A stretch of DNA of 64,000 nt from Treponema sp. (GTDB lineage Bacteria; Spirochaetota; Spirochaetia; Treponematales; Treponemataceae). Of the stretch, positions 53,291 to 62,906 are shown piece by piece. The stretch's first letter is position 1. Each line of letters starts with the position of its first letter. The notes beneath the pieces were generated by a model. It had not been told where the DNA came from. It saw only the letters and a list, made by a program, of their open reading frames with translations, and made no database searches. The stretch lies in NCBI GenBank assembly GCA_024402635.1, contig JAKSTJ010000009.1, positions 1 through 64,000 of the forward strand, given 5' to 3'. The position numbers and the translations under genes are program-made.

Positions 53291-53328
53291 AAAACTGCAG
53301 ATTCATTTTGAAACAAACCTGCAGTTTT
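53291..53328. terminator. Bidirectional terminator between MATE and the GH2 pseudogene
   Basis: AAAACTGCAG (53291-53300) pairs perfectly with CTGCAGTTTT (53319-53328). T runs follow on both strands within the arms. It serves two converging genes. Confidence 0.8.
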
Positions 53329-53335
53329 CTTAAAT

Positions 53336-54614
53336 TTATTTGCATTTATAAAAATTCTGTAATATATAAAAGGCTTTTTTTCTATATTTTTTATCAGGTG
53401 AAAGAAGACCTTTTCGATTGTAATATTTCTGAATAGAAGAACTTCTTCTTGGACATCTAAAATCATATAAAATCCATGGAGTCATTCCCTGAATAAAATT
53501 AATTTTCTCCAAAGTTTCAGTTTGTTTTTTATAAACCCATTCCTGATATTCTTCATTTCCTTTTTCTGTTTCAGAACCGTGGAGTTCAGGTAATGCATCT
53601 GCTCCAAATTCTGTAATAATTACCGGTTTATCTGGTGCACTGTTGTTAAGCATTTGCGGAAGTTTTTCAAAATCAGGATTATACCAGCCGTAATATTCAT
53701 TTATTCCAATAACATCAAGAAAATCTGTAAGTCGGTCTGCAATTTTATTATTAATCTGATCAACAAGGCAGGCTGCTGAAACAAGGCGGGTAGAATCTAA
53801 TTTATGGGCTGTTTTTGCAAGATTAGACATAAAAGCCAGCCGATCATCTGTATCTGCATTTTCATTACCAACTGACCATATAATAACGCTGGCTCGATTC
53901 TGATCTCGTAAAATTAATTCTTTAAGCTGATTTTCCGCATCCATATAAGTAGCCGGACGATTAAACTTTATGGCCCAATATACAGGAACTTCTTCCCAAA
54001 GTAAAAGACCAAGTTTATCTGCAATTCTGGCTGCATTTTCATGATGAGGATAATGGGCAAGCCGCATAAAATTACATCCCAGTTCTTTTGCTATTTTAAT
54101 ATTTTCAATTCTTTCTTCGTCAGTTAAGGCTTTTCCATTTTCTACACTTTCTTCATGACAGGAAATTCCTTTTAAGAAAATCTGGGTGCCATTTAGTATA
54201 ATTTTCTGATTTTCTAAAGAAATCTGACGGAATCCTATTTCATCAAAAAGTTCATCATTTTTATAACCAATCTGCACTTTGTAAAGTTTTGGATTTTCTG
54301 GACTCCATAGTTCAAGATTTTCTTTTTCAAAAATAAGGCTTCCTTTTCCACTGGAAATCTGGATTTCTTTTTCAATGCCCAGTTCATCAATTTTTAAGCA
54401 GGCAATTCCATCAACAGGTTCATTCTAAAAACCATTTCTGACGAAGACATGTATCATACTGATCAACAGCAAAATTCCATTCTCCATTCAGACTTTGTTT
54501 ATGACGGTTGAAATCGTATATTAAAGTTTCAGAAGTAATATAATTGCATTCGTATTCTGCAAGATAATCTTCAACATGAATATCCTGAAAATTGTTTGCT
54601 TTCTTTTTTGCCAT
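53336..54614 (-). pseudogene. GH2 beta-glucuronidase/galactosidase-like gene with an internal deletion
   Basis: The N-terminal piece (54614-54420) encodes 64 residues, MAKKKANNFQ to QKWFLE, with the GH2 motif SLNGEWNFAVD, and then meets a stop. In another frame the sequence resumes at about 54419 as [20 protein letters not shown] and runs through [12 protein letters not shown] to the GH2 catalytic barrel. That barrel holds [10 protein letters not shown], the acid/base Glu in SVGNEN and the nucleophile Glu in VIITEFGAD, and ends at 53336. Most of the N-terminal sugar-binding domain (roughly 130-170 residues by family comparison) is missing. A deletion with a frame change fits best. The catalytic half could be expressed only from an internal start. 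Confidence 0.8.
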
Positions 54615-54785
54615 AAAATCCTCTTTATTAAACTGATATATTAAGTATAAACCACATTTTTAATAAAAAAAATCCGTATGCAATAGATGAATTTAAGGAT
54701 GACTGTGGAGCTGTGGTTTATTCAACACACGCAGGTCCAGATGTACATGGATAAAGAACCTTTGAAATTTGTCTATAGAGGAAGA

Positions 54786-55937
54786 TTATTTAAGGTTGTT
54801 AATACGGTTTATGTGTGTTAAGTAGAAGTCCCGAACATCATTCTTAATCCATAAACCACCTTGAAGAGACATGTGGTCGCCATAATAAACAGGCATTATA
54901 TTCCAAACCCCAGGCACAACTTTAGAAGAATCGTATCTGGTGCCAGGTGCATGACTTGGTGCAAGAGCAGAAATTGTATTAACAAGACCATCATTTTCCT
55001 GCCATTCTTTTGTTACTTCAATTCCTTCTATGTTTGCTCCTTCAAAAGCGCCCATTAACTCAGAACTTCTCTGAAATAAAGATTCCATTTTGTTTGTGTC
55101 CGGTTTATATGTTCCATCTTCCTGTTGAATTGTTGCACTGCAGGAGAATGAAAAATAATAAGCATTAGTCAATGTTTTGAGCCATTTATTTATAGCGTCG
55201 GCATTATTTATATGCATGTCAAAATCAGCATAATCATAATCTGCACGGCCATCTTTTTTAGGGGTGTTAGCTTTGGACATCATTTTCTGCCCGCCGGATT
55301 TTTTTTCTGGTTCAGGATCTGAAATATGATAAGCTGTTGTTCCGTTATGAGGAGCCGCTAAAGTTGTTACCGAATATATCCAGTCACCATGACCACCTGA
55401 GAAAAGAGGGGACAGTTCTTCTTTAGGCGTTGCATTAATTTCTGCCGGTGCTCCATTTTCCATTAAATGTGCAAGCAAACGTACAGTAACGCCTCCAAAT
55501 GAATGACCAAGAATGTTTATTTTGTTTTCTGCATCCCATTTTTTTATTAAAGGATCTTTCGAAAAATCTCTTCCGTATCGGGGATGATTACATCTGGTTG
55601 AATGCTCCAGTCCATAATCTGTAACAGTACCGGTTAATTGGGCATAAAGTTCACATACTCTGTCCCACACACTTCCCTGAGGAGCTACCGATGCATCTGC
55701 TGCAGTAATTCCCTGATTGTTAAGGTATTTTATAAGAGAGCCGTTTCTCATTCCCCAATAAGGGAAAAAAGCATTTCTGGTATCATAATGACCCCAGCCA
55801 GAAAGTCCATGTACAAATACATAAGTATAAATTGTAGACCAGGTTTCTTTTGTAAGTTCAGTTTCGACCTTATTTGAGCTAGCGCAAGAAGTAAAAATAA
55901 TAGATAAGGTGATTATCATTAAAAATTTATTACGCAT
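54786..55937 (-). CDS. Lipase lipoprotein, alpha/beta hydrolase
   Basis: A 383-residue lipoprotein with signal peptide ending IIFTSCASS. The alpha/beta-hydrolase fold resembles family I.5/I.6 bacterial lipases (the Staphylococcus and Geobacillus type). Motifs are YVFVHGLSGWG near 41 (oxyanion region), the nucleophile elbow ILGHSFGGVT near 144-153 with its Ser, and TTLAAPHNGT near 192. An Asp in the C-terminal part and His in GDHMSLQGG near 360 complete the triad. It likely cleaves ester lipids at the cell surface. A TATAAA lies 8 nt before the ATG, and there is no Shine-Dalgarno sequence. It is followed by the GH2 pseudogene on the same strand. Confidence 0.82.
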   Translation of the reverse strand: MRNKFLMIITLSIIFTSCASSNKVETELTKETWSTIYTYVFVHGLSGWGHYDTRNAFFPYWGMRNGSLIKYLNNQGITAADASVAPQGSVWDRVCELYAQLTGTVTDYGLEHSTRCNHPRYGRDFSKDPLIKKWDAENKINILGHSFGGVTVRLLAHLMENGAPAEINATPKEELSPLFSGGHGDWIYSVTTLAAPHNGTTAYHISDPEPEKKSGGQKMMSKANTPKKDGRADYDYADFDMHINNADAINKWLKTLTNAYYFSFSCSATIQQEDGTYKPDTNKMESLFQRSSELMGAFEGANIEGIEVTKEWQENDGLVNTISALAPSHAPGTRYDSSKVVPGVWNIMPVYYGDHMSLQGGLWIKNDVRDFYLTHINRINNLK

Positions 55938-55951
55938 AAAAATATTTTATA

Positions 55952-57580
55952 TTAAAATTTCTGATTTTTCTTAACAAGAGCAATTGCATCGTTATAATAT
56001 AAAGGTCGTCCCCAGATGTAACCTTGAACAAAATCACATCCATCTTCAATAAGACATTCCAATTGGGAATCTTTTTCAACACCTTCAGAAATTGATTCAC
56101 AACCCATGATTTTACTCATAGCAATTACAGCCTGAACAAATTCTCTTTGTTTAGTATCAGTATCAATTTCATCAATTAAACTTTTATCAATCTTTAAAAG
56201 ATTAATTGGCAATGATGAAAGATAATGAAGGGAAGTGTAGCCAGTTCCAAAATCGTCAAGAGCAATTTTTATGCCTAATTCACGAAGAGCTTTGATATTT
56301 TCAATGGTTGTTTCCATGGAATTTATCATACAATATTCAGTGATTTCTATTTCCAGATTTTTTGCAGGGAATCCAGTTCTACCTAAATAAGCCTTAATTT
56401 TATCAATAAAGGATTCTTCGCAAATGTTTTTAGCTGAAACGTTAACAGAAATAACAATGTCAGGAGATTCTGTAACAACATCTTTGAATTCACTCATTGC
56501 CTGTTGTAAAACATAATCATCAATTTGTAAAATCAGATTACTTTTTTCTGCAACTGGAATAAATTCTGTAGGTCCGACAGATTCTCCGTTAGCAGGACTC
56601 ATTCTTATTAAAGTTTCAAAGCCTCTAAGTTTTTTCTCTTTAATGTTGTATTGTGGCTGATAAACAAGATAATAATAATGTTTATTAAAGCCTTCCTTAA
56701 TCAGTCTTTCAACTTCGAGCTGGCGATTCATGTTTTTTGCCATGTTTATATCAAAAATATATGCATTTTTTGATTTATTAGACATAGCTTCATACATTGC
56801 AATGTCAGCATATTTAATTAAGGCTTCATAATCTCCTGTAGTTTCTGGATACGAAGAAACACCAGCGTAACAGGTCATATAACAGTCAATTCTATTATCA
56901 TTTACAACAAGAACAGATTTTTCTCTAAGAAGTTCAAGCAATTCATTTGCAATTTTCTCAGCATCATTTTTATTGTTAATAATGATTACAAATTCTGCAC
57001 CGGTTATTCTTGCAATAAGAGTGTCTTTTCCAAGATGAGAAGTAATTCTTTTTGAAATCTTACGTAACAATTCATCACCATAAGCATGACCGTATGTATC
57101 ATTCATAAGCTTATAATTGTCCATGCTGATGTAAATAAGACTGAATTGTTTATTATTGTCTATAAGATTCTGAATTTTAATATAAAGTCCGCGACGATTT
57201 AAAACTCCGGTAATAATGTCAGTTATACTTTCTTTTACCCGGGATTTATAGTGAATTGTCAAAATGATTATGGTAATTAGGTAGAAGATTGAATTAAATA
57301 ATCCAGGAAGCGAAGATTTTTGTCCTCTGATAAAAAGATCGTTACTTAGAAGGACAATAGAAATAAGCATCAGGATTATTGAAACAATAGAACCTTCTTT
57401 TCTGCAGGTATAAATAAGTACAAGACAAACAGCGTATTGGAATGCGCAGATTACCCCGTTAAACATTGTTACATTCTTAGAACTAAGAATAATGACTGAT
57501 ACCTGGAGTATAAAATATAGAATAATGAGAGAAATCAGTTTAAAAATCTTAAAAATTTTCTTTGTGTGTTTTTTATGCAC
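55952..57580 (-). CDS. Membrane GGDEF-EAL protein with a degenerate GGDEF domain
   Basis: A 542-residue protein. Four or so membrane helices lie in residues 10-105. A GGDEF domain follows (about 115-275) whose signature reads RITGAEF, not GGDEF, so cyclase activity is probably lost. The EAL domain (about 285-540) looks active: FETLIRM in place of EAL, SVNVSAKN, EITEYC, LDDFGTGYTSLHYL, LKIDKS and EGVEKDSQ, with QGYIWGRPL at the end. It is therefore probably a c-di-GMP phosphodiesterase. Its ATG overlaps the stop of the upstream sensor gene by one base, so the two form an operon. Confidence 0.85.
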   Translation of the reverse strand: MHKKHTKKIFKIFKLISLIILYFILQVSVIILSSKNVTMFNGVICAFQYAVCLVLIYTCRKEGSIVSIILMLISIVLLSNDLFIRGQKSSLPGLFNSIFYLITIIILTIHYKSRVKESITDIITGVLNRRGLYIKIQNLIDNNKQFSLIYISMDNYKLMNDTYGHAYGDELLRKISKRITSHLGKDTLIARITGAEFVIIINNKNDAEKIANELLELLREKSVLVVNDNRIDCYMTCYAGVSSYPETTGDYEALIKYADIAMYEAMSNKSKNAYIFDINMAKNMNRQLEVERLIKEGFNKHYYYLVYQPQYNIKEKKLRGFETLIRMSPANGESVGPTEFIPVAEKSNLILQIDDYVLQQAMSEFKDVVTESPDIVISVNVSAKNICEESFIDKIKAYLGRTGFPAKNLEIEITEYCMINSMETTIENIKALRELGIKIALDDFGTGYTSLHYLSSLPINLLKIDKSLIDEIDTDTKQREFVQAVIAMSKIMGCESISEGVEKDSQLECLIEDGCDFVQGYIWGRPLYYNDAIALVKKNQKF

Positions 57581-58593
57581 TATTCAATACTCTCCGTATT
57601 TAAATCAAGCATTTTAATGTAATATTTGTCTGCAATCATTTCTAATGTAAAAGAAACTTTTTCAGGGAATCCTTTTTTATTTCTTTGAATAACCAGAAAT
57701 TCAGCCCGCTGCCATTCAGTGTTTTTATCAATAAAATCACAGACTATTTTTTGTTTGTCAAAAAGTCTGTCTTCTAAAGTTGCAAAATTACAGAAGTTTA
57801 CCATTCGTTTGCTGTTTTGTTCAGAAACAATTTCTTTTAATAAATCTTCCATTTGGGTTCTGGCATCAGAATCTCTGTTCATAAATCCTTTAGAAGCGTC
57901 AGTTCCTACTTCATAATCAACAGAAGTATTGTTCTTTAGGTCGATTATTCTTATGATATTAAAAATATTAGACAAATTTCTGATTTCTGAATAAACATTT
58001 TTTCTTGTAAGCATTGCATTTGCCTGAATTAACTGATTTACAATGCTAACTCCAGTTCCTACAAGACCAAAAGCAATAATATTTACAAGATCTACAGAAA
58101 TTGTTGATGGGGTTTTATAAAATTGTGCAATTATTACAAAAGCAATGATTGCAATAATTCTATGAATAAACCCAAGTAGAATTGTGTTATAAGCAACAAA
58201 TGGTAAAATTGCCAGACATACAGAAAAACTGGTAGCTGACTGATTATGAGCAGTGACAGTTCCAATGTAAATTGCCCAAAGTAAAATACCACTTGAGAAA
58301 ATATAAGAAATAAGTTTTCCAATCCAGAGTTTATTTGGAGCGACTTTTTTTATAAGTATGATTAAAAGAGAACAGAATAAAAAGACTGTAAAATATGAAA
58401 TTCTGTTTGATTCAATAATGTTCCAGATACATGAAACCAGAAATAAGATAAGGGAAAGAGAAGCAATAATAAGATTGTATGCAAATAAGTTCTTTAAGTT
58501 ACGATTGTATATGTCATTGTAAACAATATCATATTCTTCTTTGGTAAGACCGTCGTAAAATAAAACAAGTTTAATTTTCTCAAAAAAATCCAC
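57580..58593 (-). CDS. Membrane sensor protein without output domain
   Basis: A 337-residue protein with about six membrane helices at residues 35-195, then a PAS-like cytoplasmic region to the end. It resembles the sensor half of the diguanylate cyclase at 149-2062: both have a multi-helix membrane part and a NIINFND-like or IRIIDLKN-like PAS start, then about 125 residues. It stops where that protein's GGDEF domain begins. The effector is a separate protein encoded next. It begins at GTG (MDFFEKI) with AGGAG 12 nt upstream. It probably detects a small ligand or membrane state for the GGDEF-EAL partner; this is inferred. Confidence 0.65.
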   Translation of the reverse strand: MDFFEKIKLVLFYDGLTKEEYDIVYNDIYNRNLKNLFAYNLIIASLSLILFLVSCIWNIIESNRISYFTVFLFCSLLIILIKKVAPNKLWIGKLISYIFSSGILLWAIYIGTVTAHNQSATSFSVCLAILPFVAYNTILLGFIHRIIAIIAFVIIAQFYKTPSTISVDLVNIIAFGLVGTGVSIVNQLIQANAMLTRKNVYSEIRNLSNIFNIIRIIDLKNNTSVDYEVGTDASKGFMNRDSDARTQMEDLLKEIVSEQNSKRMVNFCNFATLEDRLFDKQKIVCDFIDKNTEWQRAEFLVIQRNKKGFPEKVSFTLEMIADKYYIKMLDLNTESIE

Positions 58594-58833
58594 TTATTAG
58601 AGAAACTCCTAAGGATTATACAACTCTCCTTTATCAGTATACCATAAGATTTGTTAAAATATAAGTTAATTTTCTCTAAAAATTGAATAAAATCATATTT
58701 ATATTGATTCTGATTTTCATAAAATTCACAATAATTATAGTAGATATTTTTTGTAATACTCCTTGAAAAGTTCAAAAATCTTCATTAAAATATCAGTTAG
58801 ACAAATTGTGTTAAAATGTCGATTTAAAAAATT

Positions 58834-60759
58834 ATGATTTTTCCAAAAGAACATACTATTCCAAAAATGATAAAAGACTCTGTTTCTGCTTACGGTAATT
58901 TACCCGCACAGCAGGTTCGTATCAAAGATGGTGTATTCAGACAAATTTCATATAGAGAAATGTTTCAAAATTCCCTTGATTTTGGTGCTGCATTAATAAA
59001 ACATGGTGTAGGCAGAAATCAACCGGTTGGACTTATAGCAGATAACTGTGAAGAATGGCTTAATGCCAGTGTAGGAATTATGTCTATTGGTGCATTTGAT
59101 GTTCCAAGAGGATGTAATTCAACAGCTGACGATTTAATGAAAATTCTTTCAATCACAGAATGTAAAATCGTAGTTACTCAAAATGCTGCTCAGATAAATA
59201 AACTTGTAGAAATAAAAAAAGATTTGCCTCATCTGGAAAAAATTATCAGCATTCAGGATAATGCAAAACCAGAATTACTGGATTCCTTAAAAGCTTTGAA
59301 TCTTGAGTATATATCTTTTAAAGATATTGTAATTGAAGGAAAACAGTGGCGTGTTGAAAATCCTGGCGTAGTAGAAAAAGAAGTTGATAAAGGTTCTGGC
59401 GATGAACTTGCAACAATCATTTTTACTTCAGGAACAACTGGAAATCCAAAAGGGGTAATGCTTACTCATTCAAATTTTCTTCTTCAGCTGGATGAATGTG
59501 AATATAGAATGTATTTGAATCCTGGAGAAAATTGTTTAAGCGTTCTTCCTGTATGGCATGTTTTTGAACGGGAAATGGAATACATTATTCTTGCTCAGGG
59601 TGCAGCAATCTGTTATTCAAAAACAATTGCATCAGTAATGCTTTCCGATATGAAAACATTGAATCCTGTAATGCTTCCAACTGTTCCACGAGTTTTTGAA
59701 GCTTTAAAAGAATCAATTATTAAAAACTTAAAGAAATCAAATCCTCTTATGAAAATATACCTTGATTTCTTCGTAAAACTGGCAATTGTTCACAAAAGAA
59801 TGGAACGAAAAATGTTTGCTCAGAATCCATGTTTTACCAGTTACAAAAAACCATTGTGGTGGACTCTGTTTTTAATTCCATGGACATTAATTTGGCCTTT
59901 TTACGAATTAGGAAATTTACTGGTTTACAGAAATATAAAAGCCGCTTTTGGAAATAAATTTGTATCTGGTGTTACCGGTGGTGGAGCTTTTCCTCAGCAG
60001 CTGGATGAATTTTTCTGGGCAACAGGCGTTAGAGTTATTGAAGCTTACGGTTTAACTGAAACTTCACCAATGGTTGCCATGAGACCATTTGCATGCCCTG
60101 TTTTCAGAACAATTGGTAGTGCAATCAGACATGTTCAGGTTAGGGTTGTAGATCCTGCAGACGGTCATGTTTTAGATAGAGGACAAAAAGGACTCTTGCA
60201 GGTAAAAGGTCCAACTGTTATGCAGGGTTATTATAAACGTCCTGATTTAACAGCAAAAGCAATTAATCCGGAAGGCTGGTTTGATACAGGTGACCTTGCA
60301 ATTATTACGATTCATGATGATATTCAGATTAAAGGTCGAATTAAAGATACAATCGTTTTAAGTAACGGAGAAAATCTTGAACCAGTTCCAATTGAAGCAA
60401 AACTTGCAGAATCAAAATTAATCAGTCGTGCAGTTGTTGTAGGACAGGATCAGCGTTATCTTGGAGCATTAATTCTTGTTGATATGGATGAATTAAATAA
60501 CTTTATTGAAGATAATGGAATTATTTATGATTCATATGAAGATTTACTGGAATCAGAATTAATACAATCAATATATAAGACTGAAATCGACAAACTGATT
60601 AATTCAAAAACAGGATTCAAAATTTACGAACAGATTAATAAATTCTGCCTTTTGAATAAAACCTTTGAGGTTGGAGTGGAACTTTCTGCTAAACAGGAAG
60701 TAATGCGCTTTAAGGTTGCAGAACTTTATAAAGAACAGATTGAAAATTTATTTAAATAA
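58834..60759 (+). CDS. Long-chain acyl-CoA synthetase-like AMP-binding enzyme
   Basis: A 641-residue adenylate-forming enzyme that activates fatty acids to acyl-CoA. AMP-binding motifs are IIFTSGTTGNPKGVMLTHSN near 195-214, VEAYGLTETSPMVA (about 405) and GWFDTGDLAIITIHDD near 480, then GRIKDTIVLSNGENLEP near 505. The layout matches the FadD15-type long-chain synthetases. A hydrophobic insert (WWTLFLIPWTLIWPFYE) near 345 suggests membrane association. It stands alone. No strong Shine-Dalgarno sequence is seen. Confidence 0.92.
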   Translation: MIFPKEHTIPKMIKDSVSAYGNLPAQQVRIKDGVFRQISYREMFQNSLDFGAALIKHGVGRNQPVGLIADNCEEWLNASVGIMSIGAFDVPRGCNSTADDLMKILSITECKIVVTQNAAQINKLVEIKKDLPHLEKIISIQDNAKPELLDSLKALNLEYISFKDIVIEGKQWRVENPGVVEKEVDKGSGDELATIIFTSGTTGNPKGVMLTHSNFLLQLDECEYRMYLNPGENCLSVLPVWHVFEREMEYIILAQGAAICYSKTIASVMLSDMKTLNPVMLPTVPRVFEALKESIIKNLKKSNPLMKIYLDFFVKLAIVHKRMERKMFAQNPCFTSYKKPLWWTLFLIPWTLIWPFYELGNLLVYRNIKAAFGNKFVSGVTGGGAFPQQLDEFFWATGVRVIEAYGLTETSPMVAMRPFACPVFRTIGSAIRHVQVRVVDPADGHVLDRGQKGLLQVKGPTVMQGYYKRPDLTAKAINPEGWFDTGDLAIITIHDDIQIKGRIKDTIVLSNGENLEPVPIEAKLAESKLISRAVVVGQDQRYLGALILVDMDELNNFIEDNGIIYDSYEDLLESELIQSIYKTEIDKLINSKTGFKIYEQINKFCLLNKTFEVGVELSAKQEVMRFKVAELYKEQIENLFK

Positions 60760-60826
60760 ATCTGTTTATATCAGCCCGAATAATTTGTAAAAATACCAAA
60801 ATAAATGTAATAAATCTTTATATCTT

Positions 60827-60860
60827 GTGATAATATTCAAAATGAAAGCAATATTATCAC
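60827..60860 (+). promoter_or_regulatory. Perfect 11-bp inverted repeat before the GH5 gene
   Basis: GTGATAATATT (60827-60837) and AATATTATCAC (60850-60860) are exact reverse complements around a 12-nt centre. The right arm directly touches the GAGGT ribosome binding site at 60861. It could be an operator or an RNA hairpin that controls translation. Confidence 0.65.
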
Positions 60861-60869
60861 GAGGTAATC

Positions 60870-62609
60870 ATGAAAAAATCATTAAGAAATTTATTTTTAT
60901 CATCAATGATTCTGACAACTGTTTTTGCTGCAGTTTCTTGTAACAAATCAGAAGGAACATCAGAATCGCAAAATTCTAACAAAAAAGTAGAATGGTCAGA
61001 CAAAGTTCTGGAAAAAACTCCATTTAAAAAAGGTGTAAATTTTACACTTTGGTTTGAAGCATGGAATCCTGGAGTTCCAAATCTTAGACTGTATGATAAA
61101 TCAGACTTTGAAAACGTAAAATCCTTAGGTTGTGATGTAATTCGTCTTCCAATTCACTTTGACATGTTTGTTGAAGATAAAGAAACTGGAAAAATTAAAG
61201 ATATTATTTTTGAATATCTTGATAAAGCTTGTGACTGGGCAGAAGAACTGGGAATTTATTTGATTATTGATGATCATTCATTTAATGGACTAAGTAAATA
61301 TCCAGTTTATACAGTTGTTGAAGAGCATCTTTTAAAAACATGGCCACAGATTGCAGAACATTTTAAGAATAGAAGTGATTATATTATTTACGAAATTTTA
61401 AATGAACCACAGATTGGACAGTCTGAATGGTATCTTACACAGTTAAAAGCATTAAAAGCAATTCGTCAGATTGATAGAGAACATACAGTTGTTGTAACAG
61501 GTGCAGATTGGGGTAGTATTGCCGCATTAACAACAATGGTTCCATATCAGGACAAAAACTTGATTTATACTTATCACTTCTACGATCCATATCGTTTTAC
61601 ACATCAGAGTGCATCTTGGGCAGATTTACCAACAGCTTGTCTTGAAAATATTCCATTCCCATATGATGCAGAAAGAATGCCAGCACTTCGCGGACAGGCT
61701 AAAAAACTGGAAAACGAAATGACAAATTCTTATCCAAGAAGCGGAACAGTAGAAGCATTACGTGAAACAATGAAAAAAGTAGCTGATTTTGGAGCTAAGA
61801 ATAACGTTCCACTTTGGTGTGGAGAAATGGGTGTTCATAATGTAGCTGCACCAGAAGCAGACAGAAATTACTGGTATAAAGCAGTAAATGAAATACTTAC
61901 AGAATTTAATATTCCATATTGTGTATGGGGATTAAACGGTTCATTCGGACTTTATAACAAAGGTTCTCAGGAAATTTTCCCAAATGATCTTAATGTAGAA
62001 TTGGTAAAAGGTCTTGGAATGAATGTTCCAGAAATGAAAGAAATAACAGAAGGTGCCCGTTCAAAATATGTAATTTATGATGATTTTGGCGGTCGTGGAA
62101 TTACATTCAACTCATGGATGTGTAAATCAACAAGTTATGATTACAGTGAAGACAAAGCAGAAGGAAGTTTATGTATTAAATGGTCTGATTCAGAACAGTA
62201 TGGTGCAATTGCAGCAGATTTAACTCAGGTAGATTTTACACCAGTTGCCGATTTAGCAGATAAAAGCAACGCCGTATTCAGTTTCTCTGTTAAATTTACA
62301 GATCCTTCTCAAGGTTTCCAGATTAGATTTGTAGATAATGATGGAGGCAGCGAAACTTCAAGACCATGGCGTCTTTCTTACGATGTAAAAGCTTCAAATC
62401 AGCCATTAAACGAATGGAAAACTTATTCAGTTCCAGTAAATCAAATGATTGATACAGGAGCCTGGTCAAACAGATTTAATCAGTGGTATGAATCAGAAGG
62501 AAAGTTCAGCTGGAATTATGTAAATCAGTTAGAAATTGCCTGTGAATTTGGTAATTTTACCGGTGATGTATTTATTGATGACATCAAACTTGAATTAACT
62601 GGTAAATAA
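60870..62609 (+). CDS. GH5 endoglucanase-like lipoprotein with a C-terminal carbohydrate-binding module
   Basis: A 579-residue surface lipoprotein with signal peptide ending FAAVSCNKS. The GH5 barrel spans about 45-385. The acid/base Glu is in YEILNEPQIG (Glu179) and the nucleophile Glu in LWCGEMGVHN (Glu319). Other GH5 motifs are DVIRLPIHFDMF near 90 and IYTYHFYDPY near 230. A beta-sandwich module at about 405-579 (YDDFGGRGITF to FIDDIKLELTGK) looks like a CBM11-like carbohydrate-binding domain. It likely cuts beta-1,4-glucan or related plant polysaccharides outside the cell. Its products would feed the cytoplasmic GH3 and phosphorylase-like enzymes. GAGGT precedes the ATG by 5 nt, right after an inverted repeat. 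Confidence 0.88.
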   Translation: MKKSLRNLFLSSMILTTVFAAVSCNKSEGTSESQNSNKKVEWSDKVLEKTPFKKGVNFTLWFEAWNPGVPNLRLYDKSDFENVKSLGCDVIRLPIHFDMFVEDKETGKIKDIIFEYLDKACDWAEELGIYLIIDDHSFNGLSKYPVYTVVEEHLLKTWPQIAEHFKNRSDYIIYEILNEPQIGQSEWYLTQLKALKAIRQIDREHTVVVTGADWGSIAALTTMVPYQDKNLIYTYHFYDPYRFTHQSASWADLPTACLENIPFPYDAERMPALRGQAKKLENEMTNSYPRSGTVEALRETMKKVADFGAKNNVPLWCGEMGVHNVAAPEADRNYWYKAVNEILTEFNIPYCVWGLNGSFGLYNKGSQEIFPNDLNVELVKGLGMNVPEMKEITEGARSKYVIYDDFGGRGITFNSWMCKSTSYDYSEDKAEGSLCIKWSDSEQYGAIAADLTQVDFTPVADLADKSNAVFSFSVKFTDPSQGFQIRFVDNDGGSETSRPWRLSYDVKASNQPLNEWKTYSVPVNQMIDTGAWSNRFNQWYESEGKFSWNYVNQLEIACEFGNFTGDVFIDDIKLELTGK

Positions 62610-62617
62610 AATCATTG

Positions 62618-62646
62618 GTGAGATGCCGAAATAAATTCGGCATGAC
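62618..62646 (-). repeat. REP-like repeat, copy 3 (inverted)
   Basis: The reverse complement reads GTCATGCCGAAT followed by TTATTTCGGCATCTCAC, with the same ends as copies 1 and 2 and compensating changes in the stem. It starts 8 nt after the GH5 stop and may serve as its 3' hairpin. Confidence 0.65.
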
Positions 62647-62675
62647 AAAAAAAACTTCATGTGAACGATAAAATT

Positions 62676-62768
62676 TGTCACCCTGAACGAAGAAACTGTC
62701 ACCTTAAACAAAGAAACTGTCACACTGAACGAAGAAACTGTCACCCTGAACTTGTTTCAGGGTCTCAC
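62676..62768 (+). repeat. Three 21-bp tandem half-units plus one full REP-like copy
   Basis: Units TGTCACCCTGAACGAAGAAAC (split here: TGTCACCCTGAA, CGAAGAAAC) occur at 62676, 62697 and 62718 with small changes. The fourth, at 62739, continues into the full palindrome to CAGGGTCTCAC. The half-units keep only the GTCACCCTGAAC end. The 62610-62941 gap is filled by such repeats. Confidence 0.8.
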
Positions 62769-62865
62769 CAACAATGTTACCTCGATAAATCTCGGTTCCT
62801 GCAGATACATGTTGAACCTAAAGAAATCCTGACGGATTCCTTTTTAACGGTTCATCGATAAAAGC

Positions 62866-62892
62866 AACCCTGAACCTGATTCAGGATCTCAC
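62866..62892 (+). repeat. REP-like repeat, truncated copy
   Basis: AACCCTGAACC followed by TGATTCAGGATCTCAC. It lacks the usual GTC beginning. It is the last repeat before the next promoter. Confidence 0.6.
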
Positions 62893-62906
62893 CGATCATT
62901 ATTTAG

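Noticed and set aside
54672-54757. Short + strand frame PYAIDEFKDDCGAVVYSTHAG as a purF 5' remnant
   Set aside because: The DECG-like similarity is too short and the following residues do not match PurF; it may be chance coding in a gap.
62676-62738. Three evenly spaced 21-bp repeats as a CRISPR array
   Set aside because: The units are directly tandem with no spacers and belong to the REP-like family; no cas genes are present.
62661-62861. Open frame of 66 codons with repeated CHPERRN and CHPELVSGS strings
   Set aside because: It is the translation of the REP-like tandem repeats, a string known from spurious annotations, and has no ribosome binding site.
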